Shown in pieces: positions 6,498-11,634 of a DNA stretch of 11,634 nucleotides (position 1 is the first letter of the stretch; the number at the start of each line of letters is the position of its first letter). The DNA is from an uncultured Clostridia bacterium. GTDB lineage: Bacteria > Bacillota > Clostridia > Christensenellales > Aristaeellaceae. A program made the translations under genes and the position numbers. The DNA lies in assembly GCA_934636105.1 (NCBI GenBank), contig CAKTZR010000030.1, forward strand, positions 1 to 11,634. The letters run 5' to 3'. The notes under the pieces are model-generated. The model saw only the letters and a list, made by a program, of their open reading frames with translations. It had not been told where the DNA came from and did not search any database.

Positions 6498-7019
6498 GTG
6501 CAGCATGCCGCGATTTCGCGCGCGGAAAAAGATGAGCTTCTCGGCGAGCTGATGCAGGCCTACGGCGACGACATTCTCCGCCTGTGTTACATCATCCTGC
6601 GGGATCGCACACTGGCCGAGGATGCGTCGCAGGAGGTCTTTTTCAAGGCCTACAAGCGCCTGCACACCCTGCGCCAGCGCGAATACGCCAAAACGTGGCT
6701 GGTCTCCATCGCCGTCAACACGTGCCGGGATCAGCTTCGCGCGTCGTGGCTTCGCCACACGGACAGGAGCGTTTCTCTGGACGATCTGCCGCCCGCCGCA
6801 TGCGCGTTCACCGAGCAGGACGACAGCATTCTGCGCGAGGTGATGGCGCTCGAGCCGAAATACCGCGAGGTGCTGCTGCTTCACTATTATCAAAACATGA
6901 ACGCCGCCGAATGCGCCAGAGCGCTGCGCATGACGACGTCCGGATTTTATCGCCGGCTGAAAAAAGCGCAGGCTCGACTCAAGCCGGAGCTGGAAAGGTG
7001 GGGTCTTGATGAACGATAA
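6498..7019 (+). CDS. ECF-type RNA polymerase sigma factor
   Basis: A 173-residue sigma-70 family factor with region 2 (about 20-82; ILRDRTLAEDASQEVFFKAY, then WLVSIAVNTCRD) and region 4 (about 112-165; LREVMALEPKYREVLLLHYY and the SGFYRRLKKAQ recognition helix), without regions 1 or 3. It would direct polymerase to a stress or envelope regulon when its partner releases it. The frame is open far upstream through the MITE-like repeat, so the start is set by sequence: AGAAGG at 6484-6489 lies 8 bases before GTG 6498, while the earlier GTG at 6489 overlaps the ribosome site. It overlaps the anti-sigma-like gene by 11 bases. An ECF-like promoter immediately upstream suggests autoregulation. Confidence 0.92.
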   Translation: MQHAAISRAEKDELLGELMQAYGDDILRLCYIILRDRTLAEDASQEVFFKAYKRLHTLRQREYAKTWLVSIAVNTCRDQLRASWLRHTDRSVSLDDLPPAACAFTEQDDSILREVMALEPKYREVLLLHYYQNMNAAECARALRMTTSGFYRRLKKAQARLKPELERWGLDER

Positions 7020-8343
7020 TCCGATTTCCAAAGCCGTGGATACCCGTCTTTCCGGCCTGACGTTCACGCCGCAGATGCAGGCCGATACCCTGCGCCGTGC
7101 GCGTCTGTCCAATCAACCCCCCCATATGCGCCGCAAACTCTCCTATTCGCTGACCTTCGCCCTGCTGGCGCTGCTGCTGGCCGCAACGGCGGGCGCGGCG
7201 GCTTATTTCGGCGTGCTCCGCTTCCACCATGAGCAGGAAAACAACGCCGCCTATCAGCAGCATATTCTGCCCATCGGCGAGCGGCTGACCGGGCAGAGCG
7301 CAGCAATCACCGTGAACGACGCGGTATTCGACGGCTCGTTCCTCTCCTTCTCGCTGGATATTGCCCATGTTCCGAATACCCCGGAGGTTTATCTCTACCC
7401 GCGCGTGACGGCCACGCAGGCGGGGCAGATTATCTCAACCGCCGTCACGGGCTTCCAGCAGGTTTCGGAGGACGAATCCTTCGGCATGGCGGCGCTCCTG
7501 AGCGGCGGCGGTCTCTACGACGGCATCTTCATGCCGCTGCGCGACGATTCGCACGCGGAAAGCGGTCATTTCAATCTGGACGTTGCGCTGCTTGATACGC
7601 TGCCCGATCCCGAAAAGCCCGTGGAATGGTCGCTGACCTTCGACGAGCTGCGCCCGGTTTTCTCGCTTGAGGACGCGCCGTACACCTTCGTTCAGGAGGA
7701 GGACGACGTCATCTCCTACTCGTGGGATACTGCCGAGGACGATTCCCTCGCCGCCTATCGCGAAGGGCGCGCCCTGCTCACCTCGGACGGCTCTCTGCTC
7801 CTCTACGCCGCCTCGCTCCCCTGCCCGGACGGCCTGACCGAGGACGACTGGCAGGAAACGGATCTGGGCGCGCGGCTGACGCTCTCCGGCGTGTTCGCCC
7901 TCGTTCAGCAAATGACGGCGGATTTCACGACCAACGGCGCGCACGTCGCTTCCATCAAAGCGCCGCAGACCTTCACCGTCGGCGAGTATACCTGCACGCT
8001 TTCCCGGCTGGATATCACCTTTGCCCGCCTTGAATATGAAATGACCGTCACGCGTTCGGGCGACATTTCCGCCGCGGACGCATTTGAAGCGGGCGAACCC
8101 ACGCTTGATTTCAAGCTCACCGTGCCCGACGGACAGGCGCTTGCGCAGAGTACGTCCATCGCCACGCAAACGGACGGTTCGCTGCTGCTCTCCGGCACGT
8201 ATGCACTTACCCAGCCCGCCGATTCCGTCACCTTCACGCCGATTCTGCCCGGCCGCCTGACCGCAGAAAACGACTGGCTGGCGGAGGAATATGAACCGAC
8301 GGAGGAAGAACGGGAGATGGCGTTCACCGTGGAGGTACAATGA
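7009..8343 (+). CDS. Membrane-anchored anti-sigma-like protein (DUF4179-type)
   Basis: A 444-residue protein with a short cytoplasmic N-terminus (about 1-43, containing SGLTFTPQMQADTLRRAR), one membrane helix (about 44-69, an Ala/Leu-rich stretch) and a large outside domain of about 375 residues with repeated beta-rich segments. This is the layout of DUF4179/DUF5643 partners of clostridial ECF factors, in which the inside tail holds the sigma factor and the outside part senses a signal. No zinc-binding HxxxCxxC motif is present, so it is not a classical ZAS anti-sigma factor. ATG 7009 is chosen over TTG 7006, with AGGTGGGG upstream. It overlaps the sigma gene by 11 bases and its stop shares a base with the next start. 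The anti-sigma role is inferred from layout and position. Confidence 0.8.
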   Translation: MNDNPISKAVDTRLSGLTFTPQMQADTLRRARLSNQPPHMRRKLSYSLTFALLALLLAATAGAAAYFGVLRFHHEQENNAAYQQHILPIGERLTGQSAAITVNDAVFDGSFLSFSLDIAHVPNTPEVYLYPRVTATQAGQIISTAVTGFQQVSEDESFGMAALLSGGGLYDGIFMPLRDDSHAESGHFNLDVALLDTLPDPEKPVEWSLTFDELRPVFSLEDAPYTFVQEEDDVISYSWDTAEDDSLAAYREGRALLTSDGSLLLYAASLPCPDGLTEDDWQETDLGARLTLSGVFALVQQMTADFTTNGAHVASIKAPQTFTVGEYTCTLSRLDITFARLEYEMTVTRSGDISAADAFEAGEPTLDFKLTVPDGQALAQSTSIATQTDGSLLLSGTYALTQPADSVTFTPILPGRLTAENDWLAEEYEPTEEEREMAFTVEVQ

Positions 8344-8711
8344 TGGATATTTATGCTTACTGGGCCGCCATCCTTCGGCAGGATGCAGACGCCATTCGCG
8401 CATACTTTCTCCCCGACGCATATGTCAACTGGAACAACACCAACGAGCATTTCACCGTCGAAGAATTTATCCGCGCCAACTGCGAATACCCCGGGGCCTG
8501 GAACGGCGAAATTGAGCGCATCGCCGCGGCGGAGGACTGCACCGTCACCGTGACGCATGTGCATACCGCAGAACCGCCGCTTTCCTTTCACGTCACATCG
8601 TTCATCCGCATCGTTAAAGACAAAATCGCTTCCATTGACGAATATTGGGGCGATGACGGTGACGCGCCTCAATGGCGACGGGATATGCACATCGGAACGA
8701 AAATTCGATAA
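8343..8711 (+). CDS. NTF2-like / SnoaL-fold small protein
   Basis: A 122-residue protein with the nuclear transport factor 2/SnoaL pattern: MDIYAYWAAILRQDADAIRA at the N-terminus, FLPDAYVNWNNT at 28-39, and a C-terminal IDEYWGDDGDAPQWR. The fold forms a cone-shaped pocket used in many enzymes and ligand-binding proteins, so no reaction can be assigned. ATG 8343 is preferred over ATG 8340, as GGAGG (8331-8335) lies 7 bases before it. Its start overlaps the anti-sigma-like stop (TGATG), so it is cotranslated as the third gene of the sigma operon. A signal-linked or accessory role in the sigma response is inference from position. There is no signal peptide. Confidence 0.85.
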   Translation: MDIYAYWAAILRQDADAIRAYFLPDAYVNWNNTNEHFTVEEFIRANCEYPGAWNGEIERIAAAEDCTVTVTHVHTAEPPLSFHVTSFIRIVKDKIASIDEYWGDDGDAPQWRRDMHIGTKIR

Positions 8712-8778
8712 AGTCAGAACCACCGGCGAGCGCTACTCGCGCTCTGAAGACTCTGACAATCACACCTTTACTACCGGC

Positions 8779-8799
8779 AGCCACCCTCATCGGGTGGCT
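8779..8799 (+). terminator. Hairpin at IS200 right end; likely terminator of the sigma operon
   Basis: AGCCACCC (8779-8786) pairs with GGGTGGCT (8792-8799), followed on the plus strand by CTTTTACTTTTTCTT. It sits just outside the tnpA stop, where IS200 elements carry their right-end palindrome, and could also stop the sigma operon transcript arriving from the left. Confidence 0.65.
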
Positions 8800-8802
8800 C
8801 TT

Positions 8803-9312
8803 TTACTTTTTCTTATCCTTGTCGTCCTTATCTTTAGGTTTGCCTTCTTTTTCCGGCTCACCCGTAAACGGGTCAATGTATTCTTTCATACTGATCTGTT
8901 CGCATATTTGATCTTCTGTCAACTGATTTTGTATGTATTTCTGGATTGCAGTTTTATTTCGTCCAACTGTATCTACAAAATATCATCTACACCAGAAATG
9001 ACGATTTCCATACTTATATTTTAAATTTGCAAACATATCAAATATCATCAGTGCACTTTTCCCTTTTAATATTCCCATAAATCTCGACACGGACATCTTT
9101 GGTGGTATCGCCACTAACATATGAATGTGATCGGAACATGCGTTTGCTTCTATAATCTCTACCTCATATCTTTCACATATCGTTCTGAGGATTTTCCCGA
9201 TTTCTACCTTATATCACCCGTAGATAATCTGTCGGCGGTACTTTGGGGTGATTACTATGTGATATTGACACCGCCACTTCGTATGTGTTAAACTTTCGTA
9301 GTCATTTTTCAT
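8803..9312 (-). pseudogene. tnpA: IS200-type transposase TnpA with two in-frame stop codons
   Basis: Translating from ATG 9312-9310 gives 169 codons matching Y1-family HUH transposases throughout. Visible landmarks are MKNDYESLTHTKW at the start, the DHIHM metal-binding HUH motif (61-65), GKSALMIFDMFANLKYKYGN (84-103), the catalytic Tyr about residue 126 in IQKYIQNQ, and MKEYIDPFTGEPE near the end. TGA codons interrupt it at codon 33 (9216-9214) and codon 110 (8985-8983). At the second, relatives have Gly (RGYFVD), so GGA to TGA is the simplest change. The reading frame is otherwise intact, with no frameshift, so the decay is recent. TGA is a normal stop in the neighbouring genes, which argues against readthrough. 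AGGAGG lies 9 bases before the start. Confidence 0.88.
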
Positions 9313-9321
9313 AATGGCATT

Positions 9322-9377
9322 CCTCCTATTTGTTACTTTGTGCGACTGCCAGGTCTTTTTCATTGTAACATAGGAGG
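9322..9377 (-). promoter_or_regulatory. tnpA leader hairpin hiding the ribosome binding site
   Basis: On the minus strand CCTCCTAT (9377-9370) pairs with ATAGGAGG (9329-9322), which contains the tnpA Shine-Dalgarno. An inner GTTAC (9369-9365) pairs with GTAAC (9336-9332), with a two-base AA bulge between the stems. Sequestering the ribosome site is a known way IS200 keeps transposase low. The pairing is intact although the gene is broken. Confidence 0.65.
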
Positions 9378-9442
9378 TTTTCTATTCATAGCTAAAGCTT
9401 TAACTTCCACCAGCATAGCTGGTGGTTGTCTTTTTCCAACAC

Positions 9443-9484
9443 AACCCCCGCGCAGCACGCTTTCATGTGTGCCGCGCGGGGGTT
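9443..9484 (-). terminator. Terminator hairpin after msrA
   Basis: AACCCCCGCGC (9443-9453) pairs perfectly with GCGCGGGGGTT (9474-9484). It lies 12 bases beyond the msrA stop. The T-run on the minus strand is weak, but the 11 bp GC-rich stem is strong. It also separates msrA from the IS200 element. Confidence 0.65.
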
Positions 9485-9495
9485 CTCTGTTCTGT

Positions 9496-10020
9496 TTATA
9501 ATTTCGTATCGTCCCCGGGCTTCCACTCCTTCGCTTTTTGAATCATACCCAGCGAGACGTGACAATAACCTCCGGGATTCTTATCCAGATACTTCTGATG
9601 ATATTCCTCCGCCGTGTAGAAGCAGTCCAGCGGCTGACACTCCACGACAACGGGCTTGTCAAACCGCGCTTGCAGCTTTTCCAGCGAACGCTTGGCAACG
9701 GCCAAATCCGCATCGTTCACGGTATAAATGCCCGTCCGATACTGCGTGCCTGCGTCCAAGCCCTGCTTGTTGAGGGAGGTCGGGTCGATGATGTTATAAA
9801 ACAGCTCCAGCAGCGTTTCCAGCGGAATCACAGCGTCATCATAGGTCACATGAACAGTTTCGGCGTGGCCCGTTTCCGTGTGCTTCACCGTGTCATAACT
9901 CGGCGCTTCCACAAAGCCGTTGGCAAAACCGACCTCGGTCTGCGTCACGCCCTGTAAACTCGCCAGAAACTTTTCCGTGCCCCAATAGCAGCCGCCCGCC
10001 AGATAAATCTCCCTGAGCAT
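9496..10020 (-). CDS. msrA: Peptide-methionine (S)-S-oxide reductase MsrA
   Basis: A 174-residue MsrA, full length for the single-domain form. The catalytic Cys is C11 in AGGCYWGTE (the family usually has GCFWG, so F to Y is a mild variant). TETGHAETVHVTYD at 48-61 carries the conserved Glu, GTQYRTGIY at 91-99 and EYHQKYL at 139-145 are family landmarks, and C153 in GGYCHV, with C128 and C133, could serve as resolving cysteines. It reduces methionine-S-sulfoxide in proteins or free methionine, using thioredoxin. No MsrB domain is fused and there is no signal peptide, so it acts in the cytosol. It lies 35 bases after the NlpA-like gene on the same strand, probably cotranscribed. GAGGG lies upstream of ATG 10020. 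Confidence 0.95.
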   Translation of the reverse strand: MLREIYLAGGCYWGTEKFLASLQGVTQTEVGFANGFVEAPSYDTVKHTETGHAETVHVTYDDAVIPLETLLELFYNIIDPTSLNKQGLDAGTQYRTGIYTVNDADLAVAKRSLEKLQARFDKPVVVECQPLDCFYTAEEYHQKYLDKNPGGYCHVSLGMIQKAKEWKPGDDTKL

Positions 10021-10055
10021 ATTTTCCGTCCCTCTTTCAGTTCAAACTGTTTCGC

Positions 10056-10961
10056 TTATTTCGCCGCCAGATCTTTGAGTTCCTGCACGGAGCCGACCTT
10101 GTGGGAATACAGGCTCAGCGGCGCAATGATCGTGTAGCCCAGCAGCGAGAGATCGTCGAAGCCCTGCGCGGCCGCATCGCTCTCAAAGTAGGTCTGCGTC
10201 ACGCAGGCGTGCATGTCGATGTCGCCGCTGTGCAGCGCCTCGTTCGGCAGGTTGTAGAGGTCAAACTCGACCAGCTCGATATACAAATCGCTGCCCGCGT
10301 CGTCCAGATTCTTCTGCACAACCTTGAATTGATCGTTGTTGCCGCCGACTACGCCGATTTTCACGACGCGCTTGCCCTCTTTGGATGGCTTGTAGTCGTC
10401 ATACGTCGCCAGAATGCTTTCGTCCGGCGTGAACTCTGCGTCATATTCAAACGCGGGGAGATTGGCGTAATTGTACTTGAGCAGCAGATACTCCGCAACG
10501 TTCTGCTGATGATACGCATTCAGAATCTCCTGCGCAAAGTCGCTGTTCACATCCTCCGTCCGCACGGCGAGGATGTTGCGATACGGGTTTTCCGAGCCTT
10601 CCGCCTGCACCTCGCGGAGAATCGCGTCGTCCTTGGGCGAGAAGCCAGCAGGCACGGCGTAGGTGTTGTTGATAAAAGACGCGGTGAAATCGTCGAGCGT
10701 GCCAACCAGCGTCGTGCTCGTCACCGGCACAAGCTCAATGTCGTAATTGTATTTCGTGATGTCCTTCAGCTCCGCGCTGTATCCCACCGAGGGATCGACC
10801 TCCAGAAAGCCTTCGCCCTCCAGAATTTTGATGACGCGCGCGGTGTCGATCGCGTTGTCGCCATAGGCAATCTTCACGGTTTCGGCCGACGCGGCGGCGG
10901 TCGTCAGGGTCAAAGCGGCGGCAAGGCCAAGCGTGAGGCAGCGGGTGAAAAGCTTATTCAT
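10056..10961 (-). CDS. Circularly permuted NlpA/MetQ-like substrate-binding protein
   Basis: A 301-residue secreted protein. Residues 1-26 are a signal peptide ending ASA-E, a signal peptidase I site; there is no lipobox Cys. Residues 27-165 match the C-terminal half of MetQ/NlpA proteins (TVKIAYGDNAIDTARVIKIL; FINNTYAVPAGFSPKDDAIL; NPYRNILAVR). A linker (about 166-197) leads to residues 198-301, which match the normal N-terminal half (VVKIGVVGGNNDQF; LVEFDLYNLPNEAL; SGDIDMHACVTQTYF; APLSLYSHKVGSVQELKD). The order is thus swapped, with the new ends at the hinge. The family binds methionine or related ligands for an ABC importer; no MetN or MetI gene lies in the window. ATG 10961 is chosen over 10967 because AAGGAG lies 7 bases before it. 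The gene leads an operon with msrA, suggesting methionine or methionine sulfoxide as ligand (inference). Confidence 0.85.
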   Translation of the reverse strand: MNKLFTRCLTLGLAAALTLTTAAASAETVKIAYGDNAIDTARVIKILEGEGFLEVDPSVGYSAELKDITKYNYDIELVPVTSTTLVGTLDDFTASFINNTYAVPAGFSPKDDAILREVQAEGSENPYRNILAVRTEDVNSDFAQEILNAYHQQNVAEYLLLKYNYANLPAFEYDAEFTPDESILATYDDYKPSKEGKRVVKIGVVGGNNDQFKVVQKNLDDAGSDLYIELVEFDLYNLPNEALHSGDIDMHACVTQTYFESDAAAQGFDDLSLLGYTIIAPLSLYSHKVGSVQELKDLAAK

Positions 10962-11027
10962 AATCATGCTCCTTATCTTTCATTCCATCGTCGCCTGTTT
11001 TTGTTTGTCTTGTTCGGCGATGGATGT

Positions 11028-11056
11028 ATCATACCATGTTTGTGGGTATTTGTCTA
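11028..11056 (-). promoter_or_regulatory. Sigma-A promoter of the NlpA-like/msrA operon
   Basis: On the minus strand TAGACA (11056-11051) and TATGAT (11033-11028) are 17 bases apart, and TGG before the -10 makes an extended -10. The leader is about 60 bases. I found no S-box or T-box riboswitch features in it. Confidence 0.7.
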
Positions 11057-11178
11057 ATACCTATGGATGATGGGAAAGCATAGGATAAAGCTATGAAACG
11101 CCGTCTCTTTTTTCAAATCCAATGATTGCGCATCGTAACCGCGCATAATATAATGCCATCAGAGACAGTGTGAAGCAT

Positions 11179-11234
11179 ATACATTGCATCATATGTATGG
11201 GCGCGCATCGCGCGCCCGCAGGCTTTGCGAAGCC
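11179..11234. repeat. Three consecutive hairpins, including palindromic repeat copy 2
   Basis: ATACAT (11179-11184) pairs with ATGTAT (11193-11198). GGGCGCGC (11199-11206) pairs perfectly with GCGCGCCC (11210-11217) around ATC. GGCTT (11221-11225) pairs with AAGCC (11230-11234). The middle one belongs to the same family as 1062-1087. The cluster lies immediately 3' of cassette A and may act as a terminator or a processing barrier. The region 11057-11178 shows nothing I can name. Confidence 0.5.
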
Positions 11235-11237
11235 CCG

Positions 11238-11332
11238 CGGCAACGTCCTACTCTCCCAGGTGATATCGTCCCCCTGTTTCGCCCACAGGACGCGGGGGAC
11301 GATATCCTAACCAAGTACATTCTTCGACTTAA
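11238..11332 (-). ncRNA. 5S-rRNA-derived RNA-like cassette A with long hairpin in helix IV position
   Basis: On the minus strand TGTACTTGGTTAG (from 11319) and CCTGGGAGAGTAGGACG followed by TTGCCG (11260-11238) match the loop-E strands and 3' end of the 5S rRNA at 11571-11634. Between them the short GAGA-capped helix IV is replaced by a long hairpin: GATATCGTCCCCC (11306-11294) pairs perfectly with GGGGGACGATATC (11274-11262), then one unpaired G, a CGTCC/GGGCG stem with a UGU loop, and an AAACA bulge. The 5' half of 5S is not clearly present, though TTAAGTC near 11331 recalls the TTAAGC of 5S. No promoter is evident. It may be functional RNA or a structured 5S relic; the 5' boundary is uncertain. 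Confidence 0.6.
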
Positions 11333-11390
11333 TCAGAGATGACCGAGGGGAGCAGGGCATAACGGAGGGGCAAAGCAACTTTTGCGCTGT

Positions 11391-11480
11391 GCCTCCTACT
11401 CTCCCAGGCACATCCCCCATGCTGAATCCGCCACAGGCGGCGCATGGGGGATGTGCTAACCAAGTACAATGCTGCACATT
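11391..11480 (-). ncRNA. 5S-rRNA-derived RNA-like cassette B with long hairpin in helix IV position
   Basis: The same layout as cassette A with different stem sequence. TGTACTTGGTTAG (11468-11456) and CCTGGGAGAGTAGGAGGC (11408-11391) flank a hairpin: GCACATCCCCCATGC (11456-11442) pairs perfectly over 15 bp with GCATGGGGGATGTGC (11422-11408), then an unpaired G, a CCGCC/GGCGG stem with a UGU loop, and an ATTCA bulge. Unlike A, the 5S 3'-terminal strand (ACGTTGCCG) is absent. Upstream, CAATG/CATTG forms a small extra hairpin. It sits just beyond the terminator of the rRNA operon. Function unknown; boundaries approximate. Confidence 0.6.
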
Positions 11481-11518
11481 GGTTGGGGCAATCTGAAAAA
11501 ATAAAACTTTCCGCTTAT

Positions 11519-11564
11519 ATGAAAAGAAAAGGCCCACCCTCACGGGCAGGTCTTTTCTTTTCAT
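11519..11564 (-). terminator. Terminator of the rRNA operon, after 5S
   Basis: ATGAAAAGAAAAG (11519-11531) pairs perfectly with CTTTTCTTTTCAT (11552-11564), and the inner CCTGCCC/GGGTGGG arms extend the stem. It lies a few bases past the 5S 3' end, with T-rich sequence in the descending arm and a TTTTATTTTTT tract further on. It is nearly symmetric and could act on both strands. Confidence 0.85.
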
Positions 11565-11570
11565 GGAATC

Positions 11571-11634
11571 CGGCAACGTCCTACTCTCCCAGGTCGTCTC
11601 CAACCAAGTACCATCGGCGCTGAAAGGCTTAACT
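11571..11634 (-). rRNA. rrf: 5S ribosomal RNA, 3' part (5' end outside window)
   Basis: The minus strand reads AGTTAAGCCTTTCAGCGCC, then GATGGTACTTGG, GTTGGAGACGACC and TGGGAGAGTAGGACGTTGCC, the well-known second half of bacterial 5S rRNA: loop E, helix IV with a GAGA tetraloop, and the 3' strand of helix I. The 5' half lies beyond the right edge. A terminator follows at once, so this is the last gene of an rRNA operon arriving from the right. Confidence 0.95.

Larger units (their letters stand above)
8779..9425 (-). mobile_element. IS200-type insertion sequence (tnpA only), decayed
   Basis: The element is AT-rich against a GC-rich chromosome, which points to transfer. It carries one tnpA-like gene on the minus strand, a right-end hairpin (8779-8799) and a left-end hairpin, CCACCAGC (9407-9414) with GCTGGTGG (9418-9425). 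IS200/IS605 elements move as single strands, recognise such subterminal hairpins and make no target duplication. Exact ends cannot be fixed without an empty site. No tnpB is present. Confidence 0.75.

Noticed and set aside
8803..9312. UGA recoding (as Gly or Trp) to rescue the transposase
   Set aside because: TGA is a genuine stop for MATE, HAD and the anti-sigma-like gene in this window, so nonsense mutation is simpler.
10985..11023. Leader hairpin CCATCG/CGATGG before the NlpA-like gene
   Set aside because: Only 6 bp with a long loop, and one arm probably straddles the transcription start, so a regulatory role is doubtful.
10968..11057. SAM or T-box riboswitch before the methionine-type binding protein
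   Set aside because: The leader is only about 60 bases and shows none of the conserved elements of those riboswitches.
11238..11480. Integron attC-like recombination sites
   Set aside because: The hairpins are structured and variable, but they lack paired GTTRRRY/YYYAAC ends, and the flanks are explained by 5S rRNA.
11307..11603. Minus-strand frame of 98 codons across the 5S terminator and cassette B
   Set aside because: It overlaps the 5S rRNA and hairpin structures and has no protein family features.
1..11634. CRISPR array, tRNA genes, retron or reverse transcriptase
   Set aside because: I saw no regularly spaced direct repeats, no tRNA cloverleaf and no reverse transcriptase motif on either strand.

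Overview
The window looks like chromosome of a GC-rich Clostridia-type bacterium (Bacillota). The evidence is the style of the genes (tandem class IV aminotransferases, an ECF sigma factor with a large one-pass anti-sigma-like partner, an NlpA-type binding protein), strong AGGAGG-type ribosome binding sites, sigma-A-like promoters, and many short GC-rich palindromic repeats between genes. The species cannot be named from this sequence.

Layout, left to right. (1) 1-3131: an AraC-type regulator on the minus strand runs off the left edge. It is divergent from a MATE efflux pump, which is translationally coupled to a HAD phosphatase. (2) 3132-3365: a two-hairpin repeat, a terminator and an unexplained structured block. 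(3) 3365-5092 (minus): two tandem D-amino-acid-aminotransferase-like genes with a clear sigma-A promoter. (4) 5396-6205: a family 2 glycosyltransferase, followed by a MITE-like repeat. (5) 6448-8711: an ECF promoter-like site, then overlapping genes for the sigma factor, its membrane anti-sigma-like partner and an NTF2/SnoaL-like protein. (6) 8779-9425: a decayed, AT-rich IS200-type element whose tnpA has two in-frame TGA codons. (7) 9496-10961 (minus): msrA downstream of an NlpA/MetQ-like binding protein. (8) 11179-11634: the 3' end of a 5S rRNA gene at the end of an rRNA operon, its terminator, and two RNA-like cassettes built from 5S pieces.

Two observations stand out. First, cassettes at 11391-11480 and 11238-11332 keep the 5S loop-E strands (GTACTTGGTT and CTGGGAGAGTAGGA) but carry a long hairpin where 5S has a short tetraloop stem. 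The two hairpins differ in sequence yet have the same architecture: a 13 or 15 bp perfect stem, one unpaired G, a 5 bp stem with a UGU loop, and an AWWCA bulge. I do not recognise this as a described RNA family. Second, the MetQ/NlpA-like protein appears circularly permuted: the half normally at the C-terminus comes first and the normal N-terminal half comes last, with the new ends at the inter-lobe hinge.

A further pattern is a hairpin repeat beginning (A)CGTTGGGGC that sits at the 3' ends of three different genes in the same orientation relative to each gene. In one case it appears to be translated as part of the AraC protein.
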